DNA from: Homalodisca vitripennis
Lineage: Eukaryota; Arthropoda; Insecta; Hemiptera; Cicadellidae
Length of the DNA: 64,000 nt
Reading direction: 5' to 3'
Assembly (NCBI RefSeq): GCF_021130785.1
Contig: NC_060210.1
Span: forward strand, 183,798,001-183,862,000
Part shown: positions 23,546-35,504 of the stretch, one piece after another
How the letters are laid out: each line of letters starts with the position of its first letter
Position numbering within the stretch: the first letter of the stretch is position 1
The notes under the pieces: model-generated
Database searches by the model: none
Told to the model about the DNA's origin: nothing
What the model saw: only the letters and a program-made list of their open reading frames with translations
Made by a program: the position numbers and the translations under genes

Positions 23546-25302
23546 TATATTAACTAGGTACAGATTTCCTTTAAACTTATTTGTTTGAAAAGGATGTTGG
23601 ATGGTTGTATAAAGCATGATTTTCTTCTGAGTTGGACATTGTTATGTTGGCATTGTGTTCCATGCAAAAAAATGTAATGCTGTGTTGATTATCATGGACA
23701 TACTTGCAAACTCGGATATATCTGTAAAGTTATGAGGCCGCGGAGCAAAACATGTTTTTTTATGTTCTGTACTGCATCCAATATTGCGTACTCATTTTTC
23801 ATTATATCTTTACAGATAGGAATATCAATAATAATTTTACCTACGACTCAAAATTACCCCATAGACACCGATGCTCCCTGCATCCACGATGTAAGGAACC
23901 ACATAATGCATCTTTACCAGATTATGGACATTTAAGAGAGGGACGTGCACCATTATCGTACTCAATCATATATAAAAATAAAAGTTCATGCAATTTTTCT
24001 ATGTCTGTATTTAATTCGTTCTCGAGTTATTGTTCACGGCAAAATGCTTCATTGTCGTATAGTCATATATTCTGTGTAAAATAATAACCATCATCAAGTT
24101 TGATTTAGTTATTGTAAAATAAATGTTTATGCAAAAATAAAGAATTATATACTTTAATTAATTATTATAGATATCTCCCGATCAAACGGATATCTCCGAG
24201 TGCTTAGCTAACGCTTGAAAAAAAAACTACATTCATCCTGATTTAATTGACAAATGAAAGAGACATGTTTCTAAATTCCTGAGTCTATCAACTCTTTAAA
24301 GCTGAGTTCTACAAGTAAACAAAGAGTAAATATAAAAAATTTAAAATACATTAGTTAAATTCATTTAACAAAATCTTTAGAAGGTACGTTTATTTGACAC
24401 TGTTATAGTAAGTATACATCCTACAACGCTTACATACATAACAGGCTTGACTAGTTAATTGCTTGATCAGATGCAATTAACTAAGTGCGTGTCCAAGTAG
24501 GCAATTAGGAGTTACCCCTAGTAGACCGGATGCCACAGATCTAATATCCTGTATTTTCCTGGTAATGAATTACCTGACTGTACTTTCTAATCAACTTTTA
24601 TTGTAGGATTGTCAACTACAAAGCTATTGGTTGCTGCAGGGAGTAACTATGTTTTATTTTATTTACGATTGATTGGAATATAACCCTTTGTTGATCCCAT
24701 TTACATGTGTGTATAGGAACGAACTTGCGGTTAATTGTTTTATATCTTGCCTTTAACGAACTAAGCGTAACCAAAAACATTAACAACTATCTTAAGAATT
24801 GTAAAATAAGAAAGTCTGTTAATTAGCTTGGCAATGATTCTGTCATTTCAGGTGTTGAACTGTAACAAAGCAATATTACAGAAGAATTCGGAAAACCATG
24901 TTTAATTTGAAACTTGATAAAAACTTAATAACATATGAATATACTTTCAGCATATTCTTTACGTTTTATCAGTGAATTTGAACAAATCATGAAATTGATT
25001 ATTACTTCTAATATGTGCAGAAAAATTACATTCAAACCTTATAATATGGATTATCTCTTACTCATTTAAGTCATTAGAAACGCGTGTGGCATCTGCATTT
25101 AAACATAAAATTCATACCTATTACCATAGCATCGTATGTTCAATAATAAAAACTATTTTTGTTCCCATTTACTGAACCTCTGTGTCACCAACTCCATCAT
25201 TCTTAGGATAAGTTAATCTATATTCAAATAAGGTTTTTAGAAAATTCAATATAAGGTGATATCTTTTGATATTTCCCACTCATCTTGTGCCACGAAAAAA
25301 TA
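23546..25302. other. AT-rich stretch, no gene called
   Basis: The longest frame is 110 codons at 23,752-24,084 (plus). It starts in Phe/Tyr-rich AT sequence, then has a more balanced central part (LHPRCKEPHNASLPDYGHLR). Nothing about it is recognisable and it has no clear splice context, so it is not called. Confidence 0.4.
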
Positions 25303-25640
25303 AATTTACATCAATAACCTATTACAAGGTAGGAGTATTCCTATTAATATGATTTTGAAGATGGTCAATTACACACATCAAATTTACATCAATAAATTAT
25401 TACAAAGTAGAAGTATTCCTATTAATATGATTTTGAAGATGGTCGATTATACAAGAAATTTTAAAACAATAACCTATTACAAGGTAGGAGTATCCCTATT
25501 AATATTATTTTGAAGATGGTCGAATACACACCAAATTTACATCAATAAATTATTAAAACGTATTCGATTCCTGTATATATGATTTAGATGATTATATAAT
25601 ACACATCGAATTTAAACAGATAGCTTATTACAGCATAGGA
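25303..25640 (+). repeat. 76-78 bp tandem repeat, four copies plus a decayed fifth
   Basis: aatttacatcaataa-type starts occur at about 25,303, 25,381, 25,457, 25,534 and 25,604. Copies share tattacaaggtaggagtatt, cctattaatatgattttgaa and gatggtcgaatac. Divergence increases toward the right end. Copies 1 and 3, and 2 and 4, share small differences (acctatt versus aattatt), hinting at a two-unit higher-order repeat. Confidence 0.93.
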
Positions 25641-25734
25641 TTACGCCACAACGAAACTCACGTAACGGGCATACGAAACTCTCAGTATATTACTACTACA
25701 TGTATTACTACGTCACATGCGTAACAGTTTTAAC

Positions 25735-25775
25735 TAACGCTCAGCCAGATCTCAGGGTGTGAAGTATCATCTTCG
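25735..25775 (-). repeat. Copy of the ggctgagcgttag family, minus orientation
   Basis: Reverse complement reads gagatctggctgagcgttag followed by ttaaaac. It matches ggctgagcgttagc at 61,902 and gctgagcgttagcaaag at 50,297. Confidence 0.5.
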
Positions 25776-25892
25776 AGCTCGATGCTGCTTATATAAAAGT
25801 CCATAGGTTTTTTTTTATTTTCAAGATGACGTGCGGATAGACGGTCAGACAGAAGTTAAGTTTTCGAGTCTCCTGAGCAACAGGTTGCGCTA

Positions 25893-26195
25893 ATGGATGA
25901 GTATTATGGAGTTATAAACTCTGATATTGGTGTTAGTCAAAGAGTTAAAATACTAAAGCAGTACTTAGGGCAAGAACACGAATTTGCAGAAAAGTTAATT
26001 TGCACAGAAGACGTGAGACATTTCAAAAAATTACCAGTACAACACAACAAGTTTATTCTTAACAAAAACGCTAAGTACAAAGCACTGCTGTGTTTCACGA
26101 GTCTTGTCGCTGTATCGCAAATATCAGCGACTTCCTGTTCCCATCCCGGGGTAGCAGCTTGTTCTCTCCTGCTTGTGCTTACTTTGTGTTTTTAA
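25893..26195 (+). CDS. Unrecognised 100-codon reading frame, possibly a transposon remnant
   Basis: The frame starts at an ATG and reads a polar, charged first half (YLGQEHEFAEKLICTEDV, then FKKLPVQHNKFILNKNAKY). It then turns into a Ser/Ala/Leu-rich hydrophobic tail and stops. Codons in the first half look more protein-like than most frames in the window, but I recognise no domain. About 120 bp upstream lies a copy of the ggctgagcgttag repeat, and 25,800-25,820 carries a T-rich run, so this may be part of an old mobile element. An overlapping frame (26,090-26,320) makes chance likely. Base composition rises near 26,100-26,220. No promoter or splice site can be assigned. Confidence 0.2.
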   Translation: MDEYYGVINSDIGVSQRVKILKQYLGQEHEFAEKLICTEDVRHFKKLPVQHNKFILNKNAKYKALLCFTSLVAVSQISATSCSHPGVAACSLLLVLTLCF

Positions 26196-28404
26196 CAGCT
26201 TGTGGTCGGGAAGTGCTACCGTACGTTGCCGTTTGTCTGAAAACTGTTGATTTAAAAATACTATTTCAAACGAAAAGTTTACTTTGTTTTAACATGTTTA
26301 TGACATACCTACATCAATAGTATATTTTCTTATAAAATTAGCTATAAAATTTAATCCTTAAAGATTAGAAAAATTAAATTATGTAAACATTTGGTATTTT
26401 ATATTATTTCCTTTTTAAACTCTATCAATTATCGAAACAATAAGGATACCCCACTTTATATATTTAAATGTTAGGCTAAATAATAATTTAATCTTATTTA
26501 AAGACATCGTTATTAAAGTTAGACATCATAAGAAGAATTAGCTCTTTTAACAGCCCAATTACTGTACATTTTGCAAGCTCTTGCTTCCCATAAATATACT
26601 ACATACTTATAATAAAAATGAAAAGCAATATGTGTTGCTAAGCGCTAATCTTCGAAAATAGCTGAAACAATTCTGCTAATTGTATATTTATATATCCTTT
26701 GAAGTCCAAGGAAGTTCTTTTGTGAAGGATAGATCGATAGGAAAATTGTAATTCGATATAATTTTTGAGTATTCTGGAAAATAAACGGTACGTAAACCAA
26801 ACGTTAACTGAAACTAAAACAACTATTGCCAATGACAGCTATAGTTCACTAAACAAAAATGCAAAAATAATATGCTAACATTTAAATTTAAGTAAATACT
26901 GATAAATGCTCAATCAGTAGCGTAATGCACATTACAAAAGGTGGATTTACCATCTAATGTTTACGTAATATTTCACCAGTATCAAATAAACCATCAAACA
27001 CATTACAAAAAAATAGTATTAAAACGCTGTTACTAAACCAACCTTAGTTAAAGCTGTGAATGTTTGCACGAAAGGAAACTCGAACTGGTTCGCTACCTTG
27101 ACATTGTGTATGGCATATTTAATGTAGCTTAAGAACAACAAAAGGGATGATACACTCTTCCCCTTACACCGGAAGCAGAAAAAAAACGATGAAAGTAGAT
27201 GATTTTTGGACCAATCAGTCTTTAAAGCTAACGTTTTCACATGTGTTCTTGATCGGAGTAAAAAATTAAAATCAAATATATCACCCAAAATACCTTAGAT
27301 CGCAATTAGACGCTTTTTTATTCTACGTTAGATTCCAAATCCACATATGTGTTTATTTCACGGTCATTGGAACAACAAATACTCAACTCTGTGAAACCGT
27401 ACCGTAAAGAAATCAGTCCACGAGTGAATTTAAGCAGCTGGAACTGATACTTTTTTACCTCAGTAAAATTCTCAGTCGTATGTATATGTATTTTATTCAT
27501 CGGGACAGTAATAGAAACTATAAATATAGCATTTGAAATATCGTAGACAGAAAGTAAATTAAAATGTCTTAAAATAGACGCATTTTATTGAAGTTGATTT
27601 TTGTTGATATAATTTGATCGGGACCACAAGAGAAACTCAAGTATGGAAAATTTTAATTTAGGACTTTTTGGCTAAATAAGATTTTCGAGACTAACAAATC
27701 ATAATTTTTATCTTAATGCTGTATAAGTAAGATAATTGGTTATTGTTTTCGATGACCACCAATAGACCCCGAAAACACACTCCTATTCTTGGTAAAGGGG
27801 TCAAATTACTTCACTTAAACTTTGACTACTCTACTGTAAAATTTTAATTTTATTGAATAGTAAAAACTGTAAGAGCGGAATACTTGACTTTCGCATTGAA
27901 TGAAAAACCAATTAGTAACTATGTAAATATACAAGACAAAAATCTAAATAAACTTTCACCATACATTGCTTAAACATTCACATCGGAAAAAAGCATTGTT
28001 GCAATGTTTTGAAGTCATAAGCACATTTTTGCAGAGCGCTAAATTAAAATTAACACGTTATAAAAGGAACATGGTACAACGCTGAGGTATGTAAAATGCA
28101 TGTGATGGTTTCAAAAAGGTTATTGCCAAACATAAAGAATGTGAATAGTTTAGTTTTCCAATAAAACTAAACTCCTTTATTTAATTGGTTTAATCGAACT
28201 TACTTTCATTTCAGTTAATTCTATTACAAAAGCTTTTAATATAATGACAAAGTGAACGCAGTAGACGCTGTCCTACTTAGATTAAATTGCTTTAATGCTT
28301 TTGTAATCTCACATTTCCTTGATCCAATTTGTGTGATTAAGTGAGTTAATTTGTTAGTTCTCAAGAAAAATAATCTGAGAAATTGCACTAAAAAGCAGTT
28401 TGCG
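26196..28404. other. AT-rich stretch, no gene called
   Basis: Short frames on both strands (64, 89 and 60 codons at 26,638, 27,019 and 27,318, minus) show no known motif. No repeats are noticed. Confidence 0.45.
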
Positions 28405-28725
28405 CTGATTCCGGAGTGACTGATTCAGGATTCTGGATGAGTAAGGTTTGGGGCAGAGGCCATCTCCTGTCAAGGGCCGTGCTTAGGCATTAATCTTAGT
28501 AACCAGCCTCTCCAGTCAACAAAGCAGGCAGGGGATGGCCCGGCCTTTTGTCTAGGCTAGGAACAGCCCTTAATACATAGGGAGCCCCACTAACTCCAAC
28601 GGTCATCCTCCGAGGTAGATTACACCTATCGATATATACTTGCACCCCAATATCTCGAAATTTACGATTAGTGATGTCCCGCTCCTGGATATCCATAGGG
28701 TTGCACAAATTTAAGTGTCATGAAT
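28405..28725 (+). repeat. Rep-B dispersed repeat, copy 2
   Basis: ttccggagtgactgattcag, tctggatgagtaaggtt, catctcctgtcaagg, aaccagcctctccagtcaa, gggagccccactaactcc and ttgcaccccaatatctcgaa align with 41,178-41,480 and 51,351-51,600. The 3' part (cttgcaccccaa onward) extends beyond copies 1 and 4 and is shared with copy 3. Confidence 0.88.
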
Positions 28726-31700
28726 GGTGGAAGATATAAAACAGTCATAAGCGAACCCTTCTAGAGACTTCTGACATACGTGAGGTCATGTTTGGTCAGT
28801 AAGAACATATCGACTTACAATACAGAAAAGACGTTCGTCGACAGAAGAACTCATTAAAACATCACATGGGTTTGTGGAGGAGTTTTAAAATTGAAAACCG
28901 TATATTTCGATGGCTAATGTGGCGGTTTTTGTTGAGTATAAGCTTTGGAGGTGGTATGCTTAGTTATGGAGGATTGTTACAGTTATATACTAAAATATGA
29001 AATCTATTGATATGCCCCATTTTACCTTTAGTACTACAAATATAATCAAAGGTATAACCTAAGTATCCCATAGTTTCTATGAGAAGAGATGAAGCTCTGA
29101 ACTCCGGAATCTATTTCCTTCCACGGATCTCTGATTTGGCAATATACATATATGTAGACTTCATCCACTTAGCTTAGAGGGTTTATGACAAACATCTTAA
29201 AAAGAGGCTATGAATTGAAACCAATACGACGATGATAAGTTTACTTATATGAAATAAAAAATCAAAAATTATATTCTAAAAAAATTATTACCTTTTGCTC
29301 TCAACGTATATGATAACAACCTTTTTATTGAAGTATTGTATGTCTTTATTTAAAATCTTTAATTATTTAGAAATGTGTGTGTCAAATATAAAACATTTCA
29401 GTGAAACTCTGCTTGATATTTAATATCTTCATTAGGTTCAATAAAATAATTTTCAAGGACTAAACATACCTTAAATTTATTTGTCTTTTTAATGCAATGA
29501 AATACATATTATTAATCCAAACTCTATTCTTCAAACTCTATTCAGAAAACTGAAATATTTTTGAACTAAATAGCTAAAATGCCTTTCTATTATGAACTTT
29601 CTCAACGAAATTTGTTACTTAATCATCTCATGCACAATAATTTATTCTTCAATATATTAAGCAAATTGCAACAATATTTGTACTGAATATACTAAACTCG
29701 ACCTCCAACACTGGTGCTCCCAAGTCTGTATTACACAGCTTCACAGTTATAACAGTTCCACACAGTTATTACAATATTGTTGGCCTTTGGGCTGGATTTT
29801 CACTAAGCGGATTATCAATTTAGCCTCTTTTGTTAGACTCCATTATCTGCGGTATTCCATCTGCACTGAATATTGAATATTGATTACTCGTTTCCCTTTT
29901 CTCTGTTTTGTTTAACTTGAGCCAATTATCTTCTCAATAAGAGTATACTGTTTTAGTGTACTAACTGAACGTTTTTATGTTGTCCGTTTTATTAACGCAG
30001 GGAAAATGTTACCTCTATCGATGTAATATATAAGCTTGCAACGACCAAATTTAATTCCCATCTTGGCGAAAAATTATATGTACGCTCAGTAAAAAAAATA
30101 TATTTCGAGTTTTTAAAAGTTTGAAAAATAAAATTACAGCCACAAAAAGAGCATTATTCCAGGCCTAAATGAAAACTGTATTTAAAATGTTGGTACTCGT
30201 AAACAAATAATTTAGAATATTCAAACAGGAATCTTTTGCTCGTCCCTTCGACATGCGTGAGTAAAGTTTTACTTAAACTGCAAGTATGGCTCAAATTTGA
30301 ATCCCGAATACGTAATTATCCTTGTTATCTTTTTATATGTGACTTAGTTATTTAGCTGTAGGTGAATTATGGATGTGACTCAACGTACTGTACCAATAAA
30401 TGAATACATACTATTTACAAACGTTATTCTAGTTTATGCTGGATAATTACAACGTGTATATATATCTTACTACAACATTATTATCTATATTAAGAAAAAT
30501 ATTTAAACTGAGTAAGTCCTTTCATAATTAGTAAAAATGTTTTTTACGTGTGGTTTGGATCCAATTCAGGGATAGTAGTTTTATCACCTTGGTAAAGAAA
30601 TTAATTAGCTGAAACCATTGATATCAAGAAACTTGGTAGTGAGCCGGAGAGGTAATACAATAATGTTTTTGTAGTATTAATTGCGCCTTGGTATTTTAAT
30701 AACTTTTAATGGCGTACTGAACATATATTAATTATTAAAGAAATAAAATTTCTACAAAAATGTCTTACTCTCCACGTTACCCAGCCAGTTGGCCAGTTAT
30801 AGCTCGATAACAAAAACGGAATTTCGAGAATTTAGCAAATCCATTGCGCATCAGATGTTAAGTTTAAAAAGTTTATTTCAATTTTGTCTTTAAGTCTTAT
30901 AAACTTTAGTATAATTAAATATATGACACGTAAAGTATCGAGATGGCCTAACAGAATACGGAACAGAACAAAACAGTTAACCACATCTCCCTTAACACGA
31001 TATTTTACATTTCGAAAATAAAATTCAGATCTAGCTGTTGAATAGCAGGTCTGATCGTAAAAATATTGATGGATAGGGTGAAATTGGTGTAAGTCAACAG
31101 TCCAACAGATTATTAAAAATTGTTATCCACACTACCAAGTAGCTTTGTTGAATGATCTATCTGGCAGCCAACGCGAATTCCCTTAATTGCCTTACAGTTT
31201 TAAATAAATACGAATATATTTTAACAAAATTAAACTTTAAAAAAAATATTTTTTCATTTTATACCGGCATCACTTGACGCTGTATATCTGATTTAATCCA
31301 TTATTATGCACTGCCATCTACGCCGTTGCTGCTAACTAGGCTTGTTACAGGGTTGTCCAATCAGACAACAAGGAGCTCAATAATAGATAAGCACGATCCA
31401 AATTATCAGCCGAGCAGGTTCCAACCGTTCAGCTCCGGACACCAAAGATATCTCCGTTCGATTAGAAAATTTCTTAAATTTTCCCAAAAGTCTAGAAAAC
31501 TAAATCAGCCAGAAAGAAAGACCATTGCATTTTTTGTTCGTTTAAATTAAATCATATATTTTACACTGAAGGGCCGAATTTACAATTCTAAAATTCAAGA
31601 ATGAGGATCAAGAATTAATGTAACCTTTTCTAAAATATATAATAAATTGTACTGTGTGGTGTGGTTAGAGTTGGATAGCCTAATACGATTACCTTATTGC

Positions 31701-32079
31701 TACCAGAACAAATACAAGAAGGCTTATTAATGCCTTTAACTTTCAATATATGTAACCCTACTAAAAAACTCTTAAAAGTAGTTTAAACCTTTACTTGGCA
31801 TTACACCATGAATTTATTATAGCGAATCGAGAATAAACGCACTCAGAGTGATATATCTAAACAGATATACGCAAAGTAAAGAGTTTACCAGTTACTGTCC
31901 TAGCTTGATAAAATGTTTACTTATCACTAGAGCATGATTGTGTTACACAATAAAGGATAAAGACATGGATAATGCATCTAAAAAGCATGGATACATGTGA
32001 AGCAAAGTGTTACAGAAAATGGCTGGGTAGTCGACAAGGTAGATCCTTTGGGTAAATAACTAACTAATCATAATTTTTA
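28726..32079. other. Long AT-rich stretch, no gene called
   Basis: The only frame of note is 31,326-31,550 plus (74 codons, Arg/Ser/Lys-rich, containing DKHDPNYQPSRFQPFSSGHQ) in a locally GC-richer patch. It has no recognised relatives. Everything else is background. Confidence 0.45.
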
Positions 32080-32164
32080 TTAGTAAATTGGAACACCCGT
32101 TAAAACCTTCTCTGCTGTAAGAGGTCCATGATATCCGGCAGAAATGTTGCCTCCCAAGACGCAG
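32080..32164 (-). other. Candidate terminal exon or LINE scrap beside a (TG)n tract
   Basis: On the minus strand one frame reads GGNISAGYHGPLTAEKVLTG then VPIY and a stop, immediately followed by aataaa, a possible poly(A) signal (plus 32,075-32,080). An acceptor would have to be ctag just after the (AC)n tract. On the plus strand the same island could instead be an exon ending CAG|GTAAAT at 32,164, preceded by ttctctgctgtaag. The two readings compete and neither product is recognised. Confidence 0.2.
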
Positions 32165-32171
32165 GTAAATG

Positions 32172-32174
<3 letters not shown>

Positions 32175-32203
<29 letters not shown>
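32175..32203. repeat. (TG)n microsatellite
   Basis: About 14 TG dinucleotides. Frames that cross it (runs of Cys-Val or Thr-His) are artefacts. Confidence 0.97.
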
Positions 32204-32207
<4 letters not shown>

Positions 32208-35094
32208 GTGCGCACGCACATGAAAAAATGCGAATGTTTGTGAAGAAGTTGGGATGTTTGATACTCAATCACACAAAACGTAGTGGTTTTAAACAGACAG
32301 ATTTAAGTGAATTGGTAAGTAAATTAAATAACAAATTGAATTAAACATGGGCGTACCTTTATTCTGTAATAAAATTAAAAAATACTGTAATAAATTTATT
32401 TACCGTCAAGATGGGTAATATATCGCTGACCTAGTTACAGACACACTGCTTCAAATTACTTTATATGTGCATCCAGATGTCATTGTGTGATTCATATAGT
32501 GTCATGTAAATGGTATTATAGAAGTCAACAGTGACGAATTCTAACCAGTTAGTTTATTATAAATTTTAGCACGATTTTCAAGAATATTTGGAACGTATAC
32601 ATATGAGTTAATGATAATTGCTTTTAATAGACATTGTGAGCTGGCATATGTACACCATTACAAAGAACAAAATCGGAAGGATTAGTCACGAACACGATTT
32701 AAAGAACCATTTGCTCCGTAAAAACAATTTTTGGAAACAAGCAAACGAAAGTAGTTTATTTTTAATATTACTATTTAATGATATTTACTTTTATTCGACA
32801 TAATTAAAAAGTATAATTGTAGGTTTAAATAATCTTTCTTATAGAAGAGTTAAAATTGTATTAATATTTTAAGAAAATTACTTTATAATTTTGTTTTCTA
32901 CCGCAGAATTTTGTTTTCTTGAATTTGTATTGCAAGTTTCAAGAAGGACATTGCATAACCACAAACAGAATAACATTTTAACAGCTATAAAATAATATTC
33001 TACAAAACACTTGCACGCAAACCAACGCATCTAAACATGAGGTATGCAAACTTATTAAGTTATTTTCACACTTTTTGCGTCGAAACGTTCAAAAAAGGTC
33101 TCTTGGATAAAATAACTAGTGGATTTCGACTCCTGGATGGTGAGAGACACAAGTTAAAACCGATAGCAGACCTAGAACCATTAAATCCGAATTGTCGCTT
33201 TACATTTAACCGCTTAATAGTCTGTGTCATTGGATAACAGTTAACTCAGAATAACACTGGTGACTGTTACACTGACTGTTGCACTTTATGTATGTAATGT
33301 TTTCATAAGTTATGGTAATAATATATGTAAGTACTAACAGTTTGTGATCCGTTTAATTTTAACATTTACAAAGGTAGTTCACTGTCAGAAGGTTAGATAC
33401 AACTGTCAGTACTGATTTACTTCTTCTTCTCTTTTGCGCAGGAGAAGATTTAAATTACTATGGTTTTAAAAATAGTATTAAAAAGGTCATTTAATATTTT
33501 AAAACTTGTTACAACCTCCGATTATGTCTTCCATTAAAGATAGCGTGGCTGACGATTAATTTATTTCTTAGAAAAAGTTCCCTTATCAATTACACGAAGG
33601 CAAGGTCTTTGCTTAAATGCAGTGCTAATTGACTGAACTGTGTCCTGAACCTGAAAATTCTAAATATTTGGAAACAATATGAATGGAATCTTTATTGCTA
33701 TCTTCCACTCAACTGCAAGTTTCGTCTTTAATAAACTTTTTAAAACCTCATATATAATTGGTAATAGTCTTTAACTATTAATGCTAAACATGCAATGTCC
33801 TAAGATGAGGGTCATTTCTTTTATTCTCTTAAATATGGTTTTACCTTTGATAGTCATATCTTGATCGCTTAAACATATACGTCCTTTCAGTTAACATTTA
33901 CGTTAAATTTAATAATTTAAAATTTGAAAAAAATATTTCGGATTTAATTAAGTTTAACATTAAGTTTAATAAACATTATTTTACTCGTACCACGCGAATT
34001 ATAATATAGGTTTCAGATACAAAAGGTTTTGACAGAAATTATAAGTAAAAGGAACTCTCTGACGTTTTACGCTTCAACTACCAGCAACTTAATTAAACGG
34101 ATATCTTAGCCTTCAGCTTGTAGAGGTTACAATTTTTAAAGACAAATAATTATTAGTTACTCTGTATTACGGATTTAATTACACATTTTGATTTACTGCT
34201 TTCCAGGTTTTGCTTTCATTCTTTTTAGGAAGATAAAAAGAGTAGGTTTTTTAATTTGCAGGTAAAAATACACGATTGTTTTAAATACACTTTGCTTTTT
34301 AAGATTTTTCAAAAATATTCCAAAATATAACTGATGATTTAATTTGATTTAATCTTTCTGTGATGTTTTGTTCACACCACTATTTAATCACATTTGAAAA
34401 GTTATTAAATAAGGTTATAGCTTTGTACCAAATAATTTTCTTACGTATTTTACGAAAGCCATGTTGAAACTAACCTATTATCTTGTATTTTCTTATATAG
34501 TATTCAATTATTTTCGAACAAAAAATTATTTCAATTAAAATGTATACCGTAAATATTTATCTTGTATACAGATTTTTACAACAGTTACAACTAAAACTTT
34601 GCATCTGAATGATGCAGGACAGTTTGTTTAATGGTCATTTAAAATTAAGTTGTTTAAGATAAATTAAATATATTAATGTTGCTTAATTAAACCTCACTAA
34701 GATAGGCGTGGAAACTAAAATGGATACAATATTTGTAATATTACGTTTTTAATAATGCAGTAAATTTAAAAGGAAAATCAACTGTATAGTAATATAATAT
34801 TTATAAAAGTAAAAGATTTTTTGATTTGTAACTTATACATACGAGTGAACGAGTAACTTTATTAAGAAGACGGAGTCTAAAGTCAATCTCCGAGAAGTAT
34901 TGAGCCGGGAAATTAACTAATTAATGAATATACATAAGACGATAGATTTTTACATTTTGGATTAAAATTAAAGTTCTAGTCATATCAGGTTTTTTGCTGA
35001 TAACTGTGTGCTTTAAAGTCGTTGCAAAAAAAAATGTTATGACAGCAACCTAAACAAATAACCTGTTATATTAGTTCCATTATAAGTGTTAGTG
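32204..35094. other. AT-rich stretch, no gene called
   Basis: Frames at 32,618-32,803 and 33,037-33,237 (plus) are 61 and 66 codons with no known motif. The second has a somewhat protein-like run (CVETFKKGLLDKITSGFRLL) but no start or splice context. No repeats are noticed. Confidence 0.45.
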
Positions 35095-35145
35095 AAGGAG
35101 GGTGGAGGGAAGGTGAGAGGAGGGGGAGGGGGAGGGAGGGAGAGG

Positions 35146-35209
<64 letters not shown>

Positions 35210-35227
35210 GACAGAGAGAGAGAGAGA
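35095..35227. repeat. (GA)n microsatellite with G-rich lead
   Basis: A purine-only tract begins gaaggagggtggagggaagg. It runs through (gggag)n and becomes more than 20 GA dinucleotides with two gacaga interruptions. All-purine tracts of this length can form triplex DNA. Frames across it (Arg-Glu or Ser-Leu repeats) are artefacts. Confidence 0.97.
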
Positions 35228-35504
35228 ACTGCGTGTATCTTTCTTTGAGATTGTTAAAGGTCATAGAAACTCTTTAATTATTTAATCATTATTAACTATC
35301 TTTACTCATTAGCTGATCCTTTTACTAATGAAGCTTAATTTCTAGAGAACCAACATCGAAGCCGATGGCGCATGTCATGCCATGCCATTAGGCAGACCGT
35401 TGGTGAAACATTTGTGATTGTTCCTATTTCTTACCGTGGTGACAAACGAGAATATGTATAGAAAACCCTCTTACAAATACTGTAATAACTCAGTAAAATA
35501 AGAC

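Noticed and set aside
35037..35277. Frames of 75 and 63 codons rich in Ser-Leu or Arg-Glu
   Set aside because: They are translations of the (GA)n tract.
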